The notes below the pieces were generated by a model. The model had not been told where the DNA came from. It ran no database searches and saw only the letters and a program-made list of their open reading frames with translations. From positions 1 to 64,000 of the forward strand of contig NZ_LFRI01000014.1 in the NCBI RefSeq assembly GCF_001447195.1: a stretch of 64,000 bases of DNA, written 5' to 3'. The position numbers were made by a program, and so were the translations under genes. Shown here one piece after another: positions 22,351 through 33,766 of the stretch (position 1 is its first letter; the number at the start of each line of letters is the position of its first letter). The stretch is from Aquabacterium parvum. GTDB taxonomy: Bacteria > Pseudomonadota > Gammaproteobacteria > Burkholderiales > Burkholderiaceae_C.

Positions 22351-24324
22351 ATGTCCCTGCCCGCCCACCAGATCGAACTGCTCTCGCCCGCGCGCACGGC
22401 CGACATCGGCATCGAGGCCGTCAACCACGGCGCCGACGCCATCTACATCGGCGGGCCCTCGTTCGGCGCGCGCAGCAACGCCAGCAACGAGGTCAGCGAC
22501 ATCGCCCGGCTGGTCCAGCACGCGCACCGCTACCACGCCAAGGTCTTCACCACGATCAACACCATCTTGCGTGACGACGAGCTGGAGCCCGCGCGCAAGC
22601 TGATCTGGGAGCTGCACGACGCGGGCGTGGACGCGCTGATCGTGCAGGACATGGGCCTGCTCGAACTCGATCTGCCGCCCATCCAGTTGCACGCCAGCAC
22701 GCAAACAGACATCCGCACCGTCGAAAAAGCCAAGTTCCTGCAGGACGCCGGCTTCAGCCAGATCGTGCTGGCGCGCGAGCTCACGCTGCAGCAGATCCAG
22801 GCCATCTCGGACGCCACGCACGCCACCATCGAGTTCTTCATCCACGGCGCGCTGTGCGTGGCCTACAGCGGCCAGTGCTTCATCAGCCATGCGCACACCG
22901 GCCGCAGCGCCAACCGCGGTGATTGCTCGCAAGCCTGTCGCCTGCCCTACAACGTGCTCGACGGCAGCGGCCAGGTCGTGGCCTTCGAGCAGCACGTGCT
23001 GTCCATGAAGGACAACGACCAGAGCGCCAACCTCAACGCCCTGATCGACGCGGGCGTGCGCTCCTTCAAGATCGAAGGGCGCTACAAGGACATGGGCTAT
23101 GTGAAGAACATCACCGCCCACTACCGCCTGCTGCTTGACGAAATCCTGGAACAGCGGCCCGAGCTGGCCCGCTCGTCGTCGGGCGAGTGCACCTTCTACT
23201 TTCAGCCCGAGCCCGAGCGCAACTTCAACCGCGGCAGCACCGACTATTTCGTCACCGGCCGCAAGGAAGACATCGGCGCCTTCGAGTCTCCGAAGCACCT
23301 GGGCCTGCCCGTGGGCGAGGTCGCCAAGGTGGGCGACAAATGGTTCGACGTGGCCATCGACGACGAGGCTGTCAAGGAAGCCGGCGGCATCCACAACGGC
23401 GACGGCCTGAACTACCTGACGCTGACCAAGGACATCGTCGGCGTGCAGGTCAACACGGCCGAACCAGTGGGCAAGTCGGGCCGGCTGTGGCGCGTGTTCC
23501 CCAACGAGGCCATCGAGGCGCTCAAGGACCTGCAGTCCGGCGTGGCCATCAACCGCAACCGCGACCGCAGCTGGGAGCACCAACTCAGCAAGAAGTCGTC
23601 CGACCGCCGCATCGGCCTGTGGGCAGAGTTGAGCGAAACGCCTGATGGCCTTGCGCTGCAACTCTCTGACGAAGACGGCTGCGTGGGCTCGGCCAGCGTG
23701 GTGTGCGACAAGCAGGCGCCGCAAGATGCAGAGCGAGCCGAAACCACGCTGCGCGAGCAGATCGGCAAGCTGGGCAACACGATCTTCCAGGCTCACGACA
23801 TCGGCCTGAAGCTGAGCCAGCCCTGGTTCGTGCCGGCCTCGGCGCTCAACACCCTGCGTCGCGACGCCGTGGCTGCGCTGGAAGCCGCTCGTGAAGCGGT
23901 GCGCCCGCGGCTTGAGCGCGCAGCGGCGGTCGAGCCCCCCGCGCCCTACCCTGAAGACACGTTGAGCTACCTCGCCAACGTGTACAACCACAAGGCCCGC
24001 GATTTCTACGCCAAGCACGGCGTCAAGGTCATCGAGCCGGCCTATGAAAGCCACGAAGAACTCGGTGAAGTCAGCCTGATGATCACCAAACACTGCGTGC
24101 GCTTCTCGCTGAGCCTGTGCCCCAAGCAGGCCAAAGGCGTGCAAGGCGTTCAGGGCCAGGTCAAGGCCGAGCCGCTGCAGCTCATCAACGGCAAGGAGAA
24201 GCTCACGCTGCGCTTTGACTGCAAGCCCTGCGAGATGCACGTGGTCGGCAAGATGAAAAAGTCGGTGCTCAACCAGATCCCGCCGGCGCCGGTGCAGTTC
24301 TATCGCACGCGCCCGCAGGCCTGA
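22351..24324 (+). CDS. rlhA: U32-family 23S rRNA C2501 hydroxylase RlhA (YdcP)
   Basis: Long-form peptidase-U32 protein. In E. coli RlhA makes 5-hydroxycytidine at position 2501 of 23S rRNA. 657 residues, like E. coli YdcP and unlike the shorter TrhP/YegQ. N-terminal LELLSPAR-type motif (IELLSPARTADIG), GADAIYIGGPSFGAR, the U32 signature ATIEFFIHGALCVAYSGQC, cysteines in RGDCSQACRLPY, FKIEGRYKD, and a C-terminal region with TKHCVRFSLSLCPKQAKG and FDCKPCEMHVVGK. These Cys clusters fit an iron-sulfur site. The start ATG 22351 follows a 102-bp gap shared with the divergent DUF1624 gene. Confidence 0.93.
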   Translation: MSLPAHQIELLSPARTADIGIEAVNHGADAIYIGGPSFGARSNASNEVSDIARLVQHAHRYHAKVFTTINTILRDDELEPARKLIWELHDAGVDALIVQDMGLLELDLPPIQLHASTQTDIRTVEKAKFLQDAGFSQIVLARELTLQQIQAISDATHATIEFFIHGALCVAYSGQCFISHAHTGRSANRGDCSQACRLPYNVLDGSGQVVAFEQHVLSMKDNDQSANLNALIDAGVRSFKIEGRYKDMGYVKNITAHYRLLLDEILEQRPELARSSSGECTFYFQPEPERNFNRGSTDYFVTGRKEDIGAFESPKHLGLPVGEVAKVGDKWFDVAIDDEAVKEAGGIHNGDGLNYLTLTKDIVGVQVNTAEPVGKSGRLWRVFPNEAIEALKDLQSGVAINRNRDRSWEHQLSKKSSDRRIGLWAELSETPDGLALQLSDEDGCVGSASVVCDKQAPQDAERAETTLREQIGKLGNTIFQAHDIGLKLSQPWFVPASALNTLRRDAVAALEAAREAVRPRLERAAAVEPPAPYPEDTLSYLANVYNHKARDFYAKHGVKVIEPAYESHEELGEVSLMITKHCVRFSLSLCPKQAKGVQGVQGQVKAEPLQLINGKEKLTLRFDCKPCEMHVVGKMKKSVLNQIPPAPVQFYRTRPQA

Positions 24325-24423
24325 CCCATCTGTCTTTGACGCTCCCGCGAACCGGCGGGGGGCGTCATCCGACTGTCACCATGGCATCGCGGTCCTGTCA
24401 CACGCGCCGCAGACCATGGGCGC

Positions 24424-25368
24424 ATGCGGAACTGGATCAATGCACCTCTGCTGAGAGCCTTGACCTCGCCCGCCAGCTTCGCGGCTGGCAACGGGCGCCA
24501 GACACGTTCCCTTCTACCTTTTGCCTCAGGCGCGCTGCCAGGCGAGCACGGCGAAGCACGAGACGAGCTCGTGGGCACGCACCGGGTTCGCACGGTGTGG
24601 ATTTCCGATGTGCACCTGGGCACGCCCGGCTGCCAGGCCCACGCCCTGCTCGACTTCCTCAAGCGCGTGGAGTGCGACACCCTCTACCTGGTTGGCGACA
24701 TCATCGACGGCTGGCAGTTGCGCCGCAGCTGGTACTGGCCTCAAGCCCACAACGATGTCGTGCAAAAGCTGCTGCGCAAGGCGCGCAAAGGCACCCGCGT
24801 CATCTACGTGCCGGGCAACCACGACGAGTTCGCGCGCAAGTTCCTGGAGCATTCCTTCGGCGGCATCGAGGTGGCCGAAGAATGGATCCACACCACGGCC
24901 GACGGGCGCCAGCTCTGGGTCACCCATGGCGACCTCTACGACGGCGTGATCCAGTGCGCGCGCTGGCTGGCCCTGCTGGGCGACTCGCTCTACGAGTTCA
25001 CGCTCAAGCTCAACCGCCACCTCAACTCATGGCGGGCTAGGGTGGGGTTGCCGTACTGGTCTTTGTCCAAGTACCTCAAGCTCAAGGTCAAGCGAGCGGT
25101 GAGTTACGTGGGCGACTTCGAGGCCGCGCTGGCCCGAGAGGCCCGCAAACGCGGCGTGGACGGTCTGGTGTGCGGACACATCCACCATGCGGAGATGCGC
25201 GAGGTCGAGGGCATCCTGTACTGCAACGACGGTGACTGGGTCGAGAGCCTGACGGCGTTGGTCGAGCACGAGGACGGCACGCTGGCCATCGTCGAGTGGA
25301 GCGAGGTCATGGCAGGGCGCACAGCCTTGTCACCGAGCTTGACGTCAGCCGCGTCGATCGCCGTTTGA
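24424..25368 (+). CDS. Metallophosphoesterase, UDP-2,3-diacylglucosamine diphosphatase-like (COG2908)
   Basis: Calcineurin-like phosphoesterase with the full metal set: ISDVHLGTPG, LVGDIIDGW, VPGNHDEF, VTHGDLYDG and CGHIHHAEM. 314 residues with an N-terminal extension of about 55 residues before the catalytic fold. COG2908 includes LpxH, which hydrolyses UDP-2,3-diacylglucosamine in lipid A synthesis, but the WQLRRSWYWPQ and RARVGLPYWSLSKYLKLKVK segments belong to a distinct subgroup whose substrate I cannot name. ATG 24424 has no strong ribosome site; the extension is poorly conserved in character, so the true start may lie downstream. Confidence 0.82.
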   Translation: MRNWINAPLLRALTSPASFAAGNGRQTRSLLPFASGALPGEHGEARDELVGTHRVRTVWISDVHLGTPGCQAHALLDFLKRVECDTLYLVGDIIDGWQLRRSWYWPQAHNDVVQKLLRKARKGTRVIYVPGNHDEFARKFLEHSFGGIEVAEEWIHTTADGRQLWVTHGDLYDGVIQCARWLALLGDSLYEFTLKLNRHLNSWRARVGLPYWSLSKYLKLKVKRAVSYVGDFEAALAREARKRGVDGLVCGHIHHAEMREVEGILYCNDGDWVESLTALVEHEDGTLAIVEWSEVMAGRTALSPSLTSAASIAV

Positions 25369-25427
25369 AACGATCCCTGTCGGCGAGCCTGCGGCACAAT
25401 GCGGCGCCTGACAGAAGGAGCCCGAAC

Positions 25428-25742
25428 ATGGCATTCGCCGACAACATCAAAGCCCTCCCCTCCGTGGCCCACCTGGCCGCCATCGAACTGCTCGACGCCG
25501 CCGGCGCCATGGTGGCCCGCATCGAAAACAAGCCTGGGCAGGCCGGCTCGCTCGCCGTGTACGCCGCGCTGGCGGCCAAGCACGAGGTCATCCATCCCGA
25601 GGCTGCACAGGAAGGCCTGCAGATCTACGCCGAGCACACCGCCGACGCCGAAGCCAACCCAGGCAAACACCCCAACATCGACCGGCTGATCGACCTGGTG
25701 CGCAACGGGCAATCGCTCACCGCTCGTACCATCGCCGCCTGA
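25428..25742 (+). CDS. DUF2322 family protein
   Basis: Small soluble protein, 104 residues, preceded by AGAAGGAG with good spacing before ATG 25428. The opening FADNIKALPSVAHLAAIELLD and IENKPGQAGSLAVYAAL match what I know of the DUF2322 family, which has no assigned function. It is acidic and Ala-rich with no signal peptide or membrane helix. It lies 59 bp after the phosphoesterase gene and ends before a terminator serving mainly the convergent purL. Confidence 0.72.
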   Translation: MAFADNIKALPSVAHLAAIELLDAAGAMVARIENKPGQAGSLAVYAALAAKHEVIHPEAAQEGLQIYAEHTADAEANPGKHPNIDRLIDLVRNGQSLTARTIAA

Positions 25743-25762
25743 GCGGCCTGCGTCAGCAAGAT

Positions 25763-25795
25763 AAAAAAAGGGGCGCCCTGGAGCGCCCCCTTGTC
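25763..25795 (-). terminator. Rho-independent terminator of purL, possibly bidirectional
   Basis: GGGGCGC (25770-25776) pairs with GCGCCCC (25783-25789), loop CCTGGA. A seven-A run at 25763-25769 becomes the U-tract on the minus strand, right for purL; the plus-strand side has only a weak T-rich tail (CTTGTCTT). Confidence 0.85.
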
Positions 25796-25811
25796 TTGGG
25801 TGGCTGAGAGA

Positions 25812-28800
25812 TCAACCCACCCACTTGCGCGCGTTGCGGAACATGCGCAGCCAGGGGCTTGGCGCACTCTTGTCACCGCTCGTCCAGCTCATCTGGATGT
25901 TGCGGAACACGCGCTCCGGGTGCGGCATCATGGCCGTGAAGCGGCCATCGGGCGTGGTCACGCCGGTCAGGCCCTCGGGCGAGCCGTTGGGGTTGAACGG
26001 GTAGACCTCGGTGGGCACACCGGCGTGGTCCACGAAGCGCACCGCGCGGTGCACCTTGGCTGCGTCACCACGCTGCGAGAAGTTGGCAAAGCCTTCGCCG
26101 TGCGACACGGCAATCGGCATGCGGCTGCCGGCCATGCCCTCGAAGAAGATCGACGGGCTCTCCAGCACCTCGACCTGGCTCAGGCGGGCCTCGAAGCGCG
26201 TGCTCTGGTTGGTCGTGAACTTCGGCCAGTGCTCGGCGCCCGGGATGATCGGGCTGAGCGCCGCCAGCATCTGGCAGCCGTTGCACACGCCCAGGCCGAA
26301 GGTGTCGCCGCGCTTCATGAAGGCGGCGAACTGCTCGGCCAGTTGCGGATTGAAGAGCACCGAACGTGCCCAGCCTTCGCCGGCACCCAGGGTGTCGCCG
26401 TAGCTGAAACCTCCGCAGGCCACGAAGCCCTGGAACTGGTCCAGTCGAGCGCGGCCGGCGATCAGGTCGCTCATGTGCACGTCGAAGGTGTCGAAGCCAC
26501 CCAGGTGCATGGCGTAGGCCATTTCCACGTGCGAGTTCACGCCCTGCTCACGCAGGATGGCCACCTTGGGACGGACCTTGTTGATGAAAGGCGCGGCCAC
26601 GTCTTGCAGCGGATCGAAGCTCAGCGACACATGCAGGCCTGCGTTGGCTGCATCGCCGATGGTGGCGTGTTCGCTGTCGGCGCAGGCGGGGTTGTCGCGC
26701 AGCTGGGCGATGCGCCAGCTCACGTCGTCCCACGTTTGGTGCAGGTGCTGCAACGGGGCTTTGAAGATTTGCTTGGCGTCGCGCCAGACCTGCACCTCGT
26801 CCTTGGCTGCACCCGTGAGGATGGGCTTGCCGATGACGTGGCTGTGCTGGCTCAAGCCATGCTCGCGCAGGGTCTGCATCACGGCATCGCGCTCGGCGGT
26901 GCGCACCTGCAGCACCACGCCCAGCTCTTCGTTGAACAGGGCCTTGAGCGTGAGCTCGTTTCGGCGCTCGCTGACCTGGCCGGCCCAGTTCTTGGAGTCA
27001 CCGGTTTCGGCGCGGCTGTCGCTGATGCCATCGCCCTCGGTGACGAGCATGTCGACATTGAGGGACACACCCGTGTGGCCGGCGAAGGCCATTTCGCACA
27101 CGGTGGCCCACAGGCCGCCGTCGCCACGGTCGTGGTAGGCCAGCAGCTTGCCTTGGGCGCGCAGCGCGTTCACTGCCTCGACCGTGGACTTCAGGGCAGC
27201 CGGCGAGTCGACATCGGGAACATCGTTGCCGAACTGGTTGAGCACCTGGGCCAGCATCGAGCCGCCCATGCGCTTCTTGCCTTGGCCCAGGTCGATCAGG
27301 ATCAGGCTGGTGTCCAGGGCCTGGCCGTTCTCGATGGTCACGAGCTGAGGCGTCAGCGTGCCTCGCACATCGGCGATCGAAGCGAACGACGTGACGATCA
27401 GCGAAACAGGCGCGGTCACCTGTTTGGAGACTCCGTTGTCAGACCACTTGGTGCGCATCGACAGCGAGTCCTTGCCAACCGGGATCGAAATGCCCAGCGC
27501 CGGACACAGCTCCATGCCCACGGCCTTGACGGTCTCGTACAACGCCGCGTCTTCACCCTTCTCGCCGCAAGCAGCCATCCAGTTGGCGGACAGCTTCACG
27601 CGCGGCAGCTCGATGGGCGCGGCCAGCAAGTTGGTGATGGCCTCGCCCACGGCCATGCGGCCGGATGCGGGTGCGTTGACCGATGCCAGCGGCGTGCGTT
27701 CGCCCATGGCCATGGCTTCGCCGGCGAAGCCCTTGTAGTCGGCCAGCGTCACGGCCACGTCTGCCACCGGCACCTGCCAGGGGCCGACCATCTGGTCGCG
27801 GCTGTTGAGGCCACCCACGGTGCGGTCACCGATGGTGATCAAAAAGCGCTTGCTGGCCACCGTGGGGTGGCGCAGCACGTCGAAAGCCACCTTGTCCAGT
27901 TGCACGCCGGTCAGGTCCAGCTGGCCGCCGTCCCACTGCACGCGCTGCACGTCGCGGTGCATCTTCGGAGGCTTGCCCAGCAGCACTTCCATGGGCATGT
28001 CGACGGCCTTGTCTGCTTCGGGCTTCGTGGTGTCTTCCAGCACCAGCTCCAGCGCCTCGGTGGCCGTGCCGATCACGCCGAAGGGGCAACGCTCGCGCTC
28101 GCACATGGCGGTGAAGATGGGCAGGCTCTCGGGTGCGATGGCCAGGACGTAGCGCTCCTGGCTCTCGTTGCACCAGATCTCTTTCGGGGCCATGCCGGAT
28201 TCTTCCAGCGGCACCTTGCTCAGATCGAATCTGGCGCCCTTGCCCGCGCCGTCCACCAGCTCGGGGAATGCATTGGAGATGCCGCCCGCCCCCACGTCAT
28301 GAATGGCGAGGATGGGGTTGTTGGCGCCCAGGCCCCAGCAATGGTTGATGACCTCTTGCGCGCGACGCTCGATTTCCGGGTTGCCGCGCTGCACCGAATC
28401 AAAGTCCAGCGCAGCAGAGTTGGTGCCCGCCGCCATCGACGACGCGGCCGCGCCCGCCATGCCGATGCGCATGCCGGGGCCACCCAACTGGATCAACAGC
28501 GTGCCCGCGCCGAACACGATCTTCTTGGTCTGCTCGGCGCTGATGGTGCCGATGCCGCCGGCGATCATGATGGGCTTGTGGTAGCCGCGGCGGATGGCGC
28601 TGGCGCCCTCGCCCACCTGTTGATCGAACACGCGGAAGTAGCCGCCCAGGTTGGCACGACCGAACTCGTTGTTGAAGGCGGCGCCACCCAGCGGGCCCTC
28701 GATCATGATCTGCAGCGGGCTGGCGATGTGCTCGGGCTTGCCAACAGGGTTTTGCTCCCACGGCTCATTCATGCCGGGCAGGTGCAGGTTCGACACCGAG

Positions 28801-29846
28801 AAGCCCGTCAAGCCCGACTTGGGGCGCGAACCACGGCCCGTGGCCCCCTCGTCGCGGATCTCGCCGCCCGCGCCGGTCGAGGCACCCGGGAAGGGCGAAA
28901 TCGCCGTCGGGTGGTTGTGGGTCTCGACCTTCATCAGCACATGGGCCAGCTCTTCGCGGGCCTGGTACTGAGGCGCGTTGGTGAAGCCGGCTGGCATCCA
29001 GCGCTCGATCTGATGGCCTTCCATCACCGAGGCGTTGTCCGAGTAAGCCACCACCGTGTGCTGCGGGCTGAGCTTCTCGGTGTTGCGGATCATGCCGAAC
29101 ATCGACAGGTCCTGCTCCTGGCCGTCGATGGTGAACTTGGCGTTGAAGATCTTGTGGCGGCAGTGCTCGGAGTTGGCCTGCGCGAACATCGTCAGCTCGA
29201 CGTCCGTCGGGTTGCGCTTCAAGCCGGTGAAGGCGTTGACCAGGTAATCGATTTCGTCATCCGACAAAGCCAGGCCAAACTCGGTGTTGGCGGCCTCGAG
29301 CGCGGCGCGGCCACGGCCCAGCACGTCCACATGCACCATCGGGGTGCCCTGCTTTTCGTCGAACAGGTGTCGGGCTTCTACGCGGCTGGCCATCACGCTT
29401 TCGGTCATCCGGTCGTGCAGCAGCGCCGCAACGGCCTGGATGTCTTGCGGGGCCAGCGGTTTGGCGCCGCCCATCAGGGCCCCGATGACCCCGGCCTTGA
29501 CCGTCAGACGGAATTCGGTGACGCGCTCGACGCGCCGGATCGCCAGGCCACAGTTGTGCGCGATGTCGGTGGCTTTCGACGCCCAGGGCGAGACCGTGCC
29601 CAGGCGCGGCGCGACCACGATGAGGTCGCCCTCCACTGGCCCGGCGTAGGACGGCCCGTAGGTCAACAGGGCTGCCAGCCTTTCCTGCTCCGAGGAGGTC
29701 AGAGGCTGCTCCAGCGCCACCCAGTGCACGAAGCGGGCGTGAACGCCGCTGATCCGCGGGTTGATGGCCTGCAACTTGGGCAGCAGGGCTTGGGCTTGGT
29801 GGGGAGCCAGGGCGTTGCCGCCCTCGAAGTGCATCAGGGTGGACAT
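25812..29846 (-). CDS. purL: Phosphoribosylformylglycinamidine synthase, large single-chain form
   Basis: Fourth step of purine synthesis: FGAR plus glutamine and ATP to FGAM. Start at 29846 ([10 protein letters not shown]) gives 1344 residues, the size of the fused proteobacterial enzyme. N-terminal PurS-like domain, then the FGAM synthase core ([45 protein letters not shown]) and the C-terminal glutaminase with the nucleophile in GVCNGCQM and the His/Glu pair in PHPERVF. ATG 29834 is an alternative start. A minus-strand TAAAAT at 29912-29917 could be the -10, giving a leader near 60 bases; no good -35 is seen. Confidence 0.97.
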   Translation of the reverse strand: MSTLMHFEGGNALAPHQAQALLPKLQAINPRISGVHARFVHWVALEQPLTSSEQERLAALLTYGPSYAGPVEGDLIVVAPRLGTVSPWASKATDIAHNCGLAIRRVERVTEFRLTVKAGVIGALMGGAKPLAPQDIQAVAALLHDRMTESVMASRVEARHLFDEKQGTPMVHVDVLGRGRAALEAANTEFGLALSDDEIDYLVNAFTGLKRNPTDVELTMFAQANSEHCRHKIFNAKFTIDGQEQDLSMFGMIRNTEKLSPQHTVVAYSDNASVMEGHQIERWMPAGFTNAPQYQAREELAHVLMKVETHNHPTAISPFPGASTGAGGEIRDEGATGRGSRPKSGLTGFSVSNLHLPGMNEPWEQNPVGKPEHIASPLQIMIEGPLGGAAFNNEFGRANLGGYFRVFDQQVGEGASAIRRGYHKPIMIAGGIGTISAEQTKKIVFGAGTLLIQLGGPGMRIGMAGAAASSMAAGTNSAALDFDSVQRGNPEIERRAQEVINHCWGLGANNPILAIHDVGAGGISNAFPELVDGAGKGARFDLSKVPLEESGMAPKEIWCNESQERYVLAIAPESLPIFTAMCERERCPFGVIGTATEALELVLEDTTKPEADKAVDMPMEVLLGKPPKMHRDVQRVQWDGGQLDLTGVQLDKVAFDVLRHPTVASKRFLITIGDRTVGGLNSRDQMVGPWQVPVADVAVTLADYKGFAGEAMAMGERTPLASVNAPASGRMAVGEAITNLLAAPIELPRVKLSANWMAACGEKGEDAALYETVKAVGMELCPALGISIPVGKDSLSMRTKWSDNGVSKQVTAPVSLIVTSFASIADVRGTLTPQLVTIENGQALDTSLILIDLGQGKKRMGGSMLAQVLNQFGNDVPDVDSPAALKSTVEAVNALRAQGKLLAYHDRGDGGLWATVCEMAFAGHTGVSLNVDMLVTEGDGISDSRAETGDSKNWAGQVSERRNELTLKALFNEELGVVLQVRTAERDAVMQTLREHGLSQHSHVIGKPILTGAAKDEVQVWRDAKQIFKAPLQHLHQTWDDVSWRIAQLRDNPACADSEHATIGDAANAGLHVSLSFDPLQDVAAPFINKVRPKVAILREQGVNSHVEMAYAMHLGGFDTFDVHMSDLIAGRARLDQFQGFVACGGFSYGDTLGAGEGWARSVLFNPQLAEQFAAFMKRGDTFGLGVCNGCQMLAALSPIIPGAEHWPKFTTNQSTRFEARLSQVEVLESPSIFFEGMAGSRMPIAVSHGEGFANFSQRGDAAKVHRAVRFVDHAGVPTEVYPFNPNGSPEGLTGVTTPDGRFTAMMPHPERVFRNIQMSWTSGDKSAPSPWLRMFRNARKWVG

Positions 29847-29994
29847 CGCGGAGGAGGTGCGTTCGGTCACGGCGAGGGGCCCAAAGCAGGCCTGCGTCGG
29901 GAAAAACGCGCATTTTACCGGGGCCAGCGGACAAAACCCGCGAGTTGTTCGTGGCGGCATCTCCCTGTCGATGCCGAGCCGCGCACTTATTACG

Positions 29995-30000
29995 GATAAT
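29995..30000 (+). promoter_or_regulatory. -10-like GATAAT close to the map start
   Basis: GATAAT (5 of 6 to consensus) ends 8 bases before ATG 30009, and there is no Shine-Dalgarno between them. Initiation about seven bases downstream would give an mRNA with at most a couple of untranslated bases. The region 23 bp upstream (TGCCGA) is only a weak -35. Confidence 0.45.
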
Positions 30001-30008
30001 CCAGGCCC

Positions 30009-30845
30009 ATGAGCATCACGATCAAATCCGGCGCCGAGATCGACGCCATGCGCGTGGCCTGCCGACTCGCCTCGGAGGTCCTGGACTACCTGACGCCCCA
30101 CATCCAGCCCGGCATCACCACCAAGGAAATCGACCGCCTGGCGCACGACTACATGGTCAACGTCCAGGGCACGACGTCCGCCACGCTGAACTACCAGCCG
30201 CCCGGCCACATCCCCTACCCCGCCTCGTTGTGCACCTCGGTCAACGACGTGGTCTGCCACGGCATCCCGAACGACACGCCGCTGAAGTCGGGCGACATCG
30301 TCAACATCGACGTCACCGTCATCAAGGATGGCTGGTATGGCGACAACAGCCGCATGTTCCTGATCGGCAAGCCGGCGATCGCCGCCGACCGCCTGTGCCG
30401 CATCACCTTCGAGGCCATGTGGAAGGGCATCGTCAAGGTCAAGCCGGGCGCGCGCCTGGGCGACATCGGGCACGCCATCCAGACCTTCGCCGAAAACGCC
30501 GGCTACTCGGTGGTGCGCGAGTACTGCGGCCACGGCATCGGCCAGCGCTTTCACGAGGACCCTCAGGTGCTGCACTACGGGCGCCCTGGCACCGGCATCG
30601 AGCTGCAACCCGGCCTGATCTTCACCATCGAGCCCATGATCAACCTGGGCAAGCGAGAGATCAAGGAAGGCCGCAAGGGCGGACAGCCCTACGACGGCTG
30701 GACCATCGTCACCAAGGACCGCTCGCTGTCGGCCCAGTGGGAGCACACCGTGCTCGTCACCGAAACCGGCTACGAAGTGCTCACCTTGTCGGCCGGCAGC
30801 CCCGAGGCGCCCGCCTTCGTGCAGCAAGCCACCCAGCCCGCCTGA
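30009..30845 (+). CDS. map: Methionine aminopeptidase, type I
   Basis: Removes the initiator Met from nascent proteins. 278 residues, slightly longer than E. coli Map through a C-terminal tail. All five metal ligands and the catalytic His are visible: [37 protein letters not shown] and WEHTVLVT. The start appears close to leaderless (see the -10 at 29995). It is followed 18 bp later by glnD, so the two are probably co-transcribed. Confidence 0.96.
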   Translation: MSITIKSGAEIDAMRVACRLASEVLDYLTPHIQPGITTKEIDRLAHDYMVNVQGTTSATLNYQPPGHIPYPASLCTSVNDVVCHGIPNDTPLKSGDIVNIDVTVIKDGWYGDNSRMFLIGKPAIAADRLCRITFEAMWKGIVKVKPGARLGDIGHAIQTFAENAGYSVVREYCGHGIGQRFHEDPQVLHYGRPGTGIELQPGLIFTIEPMINLGKREIKEGRKGGQPYDGWTIVTKDRSLSAQWEHTVLVTETGYEVLTLSAGSPEAPAFVQQATQPA

Positions 30846-30863
30846 ACCCACGCCAGTCCGCCA

Positions 30864-33452
30864 ATGACCGTTGACGTCCCCGCCCTGCGCACGCAGTTTC
30901 GCGCAGACAAGGCCGCGCTGCTGCAGCGGTTCCAGGACAGCCGCCCGACCACCTCGTCGGCCACTCGCCTGCTCACCCAGCTCTCTCGCCTGGTCGATCG
31001 CGTGCTGCAGACGCTGTGGGACGCCCACGCCATGCCCAAGGGGGCCACGCTGGTCGCCGTGGGGGGCTACGGTCGCGACGAGCTCTTTCCGCACTCCGAC
31101 ATAGACGTCCTGCTGCTGATGCCCCTGTCGCCATCGGTGGCTGGCGACGAAAGCCTGGCGCCCAGCGTCGAAGGCTTCATCAGCGCCTGCTGGGACATCG
31201 GCCTGGAGATCGGCTCCAGCGTGCGCACCGTCGAAGAGTGCGCCGAAGAGGCCCAGCGCGACGTCACGGTCCAGACCTCCCTGCTCGAAGCCCGCTTCCT
31301 TTGCGGCTCCCGGGCCCGTTTTGAAGCGCTGGAGAAAGCCACCTACGAGCACCTCGACGTGCACGCCTTCATCACGGCCAAGATGCTGGAGATGCGGCAG
31401 CGGCACACCAAGCACGAAGACACGCCCTACGCGCTGGAGCCCAACTGCAAGGAAAGCCCTGGGGGCCTGCGCGACCTGCAGGTGGTGCTTTGGCTTGCCC
31501 TGGCCGCTCGACTGGGGCGCAACTGGCATGACCTGGCCCGCAACGGCCTGCTGACGCCCTTCGAAGCCCGCCAACTGCAGCGCAACGAGGGTCTGCTCAA
31601 GCTCATCCGCTGCCGCCTGCACCAAGTCGCCGGGCGCCGCGAAGACCGCCTCGTCTTCGACCTGCAGACCACCATTGCCGAGAGCTTTGGCTACGTGAAC
31701 ACGCCTGCCCTGCGCGCTTCCGAGGCGCTGATGCGGCGCTATTACTGGGCGGCCAAGGCCGTCACCCAGCTCAACCAGATCCTGATCCTGAACATCGAGG
31801 AGCGCGTGCAGGGCTCGACCGACGCGCCCATGCGCGTCATCAACGAGCGCTTTCTCGATCGCGGCGGCTACCTCGAAGTCGCCAGCGACGACCTCTACCA
31901 GCGCGACCGCCACGCCATCCTCACCACCTTCCTGACGCTGCAACAGGACGGCACCTTGAAAGGCCTGTCGGCCCGCACGCTGCGCGCGCTCTACAACGCG
32001 CGTGGCGTCATGGACGCGTCCTTCCGCCGCGACCCGGTGAACCACGCCACGTTCATGGCGATCCTGCAGGAGCAGCAGGGCCAGACCCGCGTCATGCGCC
32101 TGCTCAACCAGACCTCGGTGCTGGGCCGCTACCTCTGGGTGTTCCGCCGCATCGTCGGGCAGATGCAGCACGACCTCTTCCACGTCTACACCGTGGACCA
32201 GCACATCCTCATGGTCGTGCGCAACGTGCGGCGTTTCTTCATCCCGGAGCACGCCCACGAGTACCCCTTCTGCACCCAGCTGGCCTCGCAGTTCGACAAG
32301 CCCTGGCTGCTCTACATCGCCGCGCTGTTCCACGACGTGGCCAAAGGCCGCGGTGGCGACCACTCCGAGTTGGGCGCAGTCGAGGTCAAGCGGTTTTGCA
32401 AAGACCACGGCATCGCTGGTGAAGACGCCAAACTCATCGAGTTCCTGGTCGGCGAGCACCTGACCATGTCGCGCGTGGCCCAGAAAGAAGACCTTTCGGA
32501 CCCGGACGTCATCCAGGCCTTCGCGCGCCGCGTGGGCAACGAGCGCACCCTCACAGCCCTGTACCTGCTCACCGTGGCAGACATCCGCGGCACCAGCCCC
32601 AAGGTCTGGAACGCCTGGAAGGGCAAGCTCCTCGAGGACCTCTACAAGCTGGCGCTGCGCGCACTGGGTGGGTCGCGCCCACACATGGACGCCGAAATCG
32701 AGTCGCGCAAGCAGCAGGCCCGCCAGACGCTGCAGCTGTACTACCTGCCGCCTGGCATCGAAGACAAGCTCTGGCAGACGCTGGACATCAGCTACTTCGC
32801 CCGCCACGACGCCGCCGACATCGCCTGGCACACGCGCATGCTCTGGCGCCACGTCGACACGCCCAAGCCCATCGTGGCCGCCAGGCTGTCGTCCATCGGC
32901 GAAGGCCTTCAGGTGCTGGTCTACGCGCCCGATCGCCCCGACCTGTTCGCCCGCATCTGCGGCTACTTCGACCGCGCCGCCTTCAGCATCCAGGACGCAC
33001 GCATCCACACCTCGGGCACGGGTTACGCGCTGGACACCTTCCAGATCCTGGCATCCGACCCGCTGCGCTTCGAAGGCGTGCATTACCGCGACATGATCGC
33101 GCTGGTCGAAACCCAACTGGCTGAAGCCGTGGCCTCCGACAAACCTCTGCACGACCCAGCCCGTGGGCGTCAGTCTCGCCGCGTGCGCTCTTTCCCGATC
33201 CCGCCGCGCGTGAGCCTGCGGCCTGACGAGCGCGCTCAGCGCTGGCTGCTCACGGTGTCTGCGTCGGACCGCTCAGGCCTGCTGTACGTCATCGCCCGAA
33301 CGCTGGCCCACCATGGGGTGAACGTTCAACTGGCCAAAGTCAGCACCCTGGGTGAACGCGTGGAAGACACCTTCCTCGTCACCGGTGACGCCTTGCGTCA
33401 AGACAAGCGGCAATTGACCATCGAAACCGAGTTGCTGGCCGCACTGGCCTGA
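30864..33452 (+). CDS. glnD: PII uridylyltransferase / uridylyl-removing enzyme
   Basis: Glutamine sensor that adds or removes UMP on PII proteins and so sets nitrogen control. 862 residues. The nucleotidyltransferase site is [19 protein letters not shown] (about 67-85); the HD hydrolase site is [18 protein letters not shown] near residue 490; two ACT domains end the protein ([20 protein letters not shown] and [21 protein letters not shown]). Length and order match E. coli GlnD. Downstream of map; it ends 13 bp before the convergent ydcH stop. Confidence 0.96.
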   Translation: MTVDVPALRTQFRADKAALLQRFQDSRPTTSSATRLLTQLSRLVDRVLQTLWDAHAMPKGATLVAVGGYGRDELFPHSDIDVLLLMPLSPSVAGDESLAPSVEGFISACWDIGLEIGSSVRTVEECAEEAQRDVTVQTSLLEARFLCGSRARFEALEKATYEHLDVHAFITAKMLEMRQRHTKHEDTPYALEPNCKESPGGLRDLQVVLWLALAARLGRNWHDLARNGLLTPFEARQLQRNEGLLKLIRCRLHQVAGRREDRLVFDLQTTIAESFGYVNTPALRASEALMRRYYWAAKAVTQLNQILILNIEERVQGSTDAPMRVINERFLDRGGYLEVASDDLYQRDRHAILTTFLTLQQDGTLKGLSARTLRALYNARGVMDASFRRDPVNHATFMAILQEQQGQTRVMRLLNQTSVLGRYLWVFRRIVGQMQHDLFHVYTVDQHILMVVRNVRRFFIPEHAHEYPFCTQLASQFDKPWLLYIAALFHDVAKGRGGDHSELGAVEVKRFCKDHGIAGEDAKLIEFLVGEHLTMSRVAQKEDLSDPDVIQAFARRVGNERTLTALYLLTVADIRGTSPKVWNAWKGKLLEDLYKLALRALGGSRPHMDAEIESRKQQARQTLQLYYLPPGIEDKLWQTLDISYFARHDAADIAWHTRMLWRHVDTPKPIVAARLSSIGEGLQVLVYAPDRPDLFARICGYFDRAAFSIQDARIHTSGTGYALDTFQILASDPLRFEGVHYRDMIALVETQLAEAVASDKPLHDPARGRQSRRVRSFPIPPRVSLRPDERAQRWLLTVSASDRSGLLYVIARTLAHHGVNVQLAKVSTLGERVEDTFLVTGDALRQDKRQLTIETELLAALA

Positions 33453-33465
33453 GCCTTGGAGCAGT

Positions 33466-33669
33466 TCAGGCTGGCTCTTTCGGGTCGAGCAGCAACTCCA
33501 GGCGAGCGATCTGGTCGCGCAGCATGAGCCGCCGCTTCTTCAGGCGACGCAGGGACAACTCATCCGTGGGGGTTTGTTCGGCGGCGCGGTCGATCAGGTT
33601 GTCCAGGTCGGCGTGCTCCATCCGCAGTTCGATCAACTGTCGATGGGGGGAATGGAGGTTCTCGGTCAT
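33466..33669 (-). CDS. YdcH family (DUF465) small protein
   Basis: 67-residue, highly charged, predicted all-helical protein. The ELRMEHADLDNLIDRA and LKKRRLMLRDQIARLE segments are the DUF465/YdcH pattern of a short helical hairpin. Function unknown. Convergent with glnD and divergent from the PP2C gene, with a minus-strand TATAAT at 33753-33758 that would give a leader of about 75 bases beginning with a small hairpin (33726-33745). Confidence 0.85.
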   Translation of the reverse strand: MTENLHSPHRQLIELRMEHADLDNLIDRAAEQTPTDELSLRRLKKRRLMLRDQIARLELLLDPKEPA

Positions 33670-33725
33670 CTTGGGCGCCAGGGGTCGTCATGCTGCAACC
33701 CGTCATCGGTTGAATCCCCTGTGAT

Positions 33726-33760
33726 CGGGGAACAGGGTCTCCCCGTTTCCCGATTATAGT
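33726..33760. promoter_or_regulatory. Overlapping divergent -10 elements and 5'-leader hairpin between ydcH and the phosphatase gene
   Basis: One AT patch carries TATAAT on the minus strand (33753-33758, toward ydcH) and TATAGT on the plus strand (33755-33760), six bases before the phosphatase ATG 33767. Both -35 regions are weak. The ydcH transcript would start near 33746 and begin with CGGGGA/TCCCCG (33740-33745 with 33726-33731), a 6-bp stem with an 8-base loop. Confidence 0.5.
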
Positions 33761-33766
33761 TTTCAG

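Noticed and set aside
24345-24377. Terminator after rlhA
   Set aside because: GACGC...GCGTC hairpin is imperfect and has no T-run.
25791-29999. Very long open frame (over 1400 codons) opposite purL
   Set aside because: It mirrors the purL frame, is rich in His, Gln, Arg, Ala and Val as expected for an antisense frame in GC-rich DNA, and has no domain or ribosome site.
29847-33152. Apparent N-terminal extension of purL antisense to map and glnD
   Set aside because: The frame is open by chance; PurL family sequence begins at 29846.
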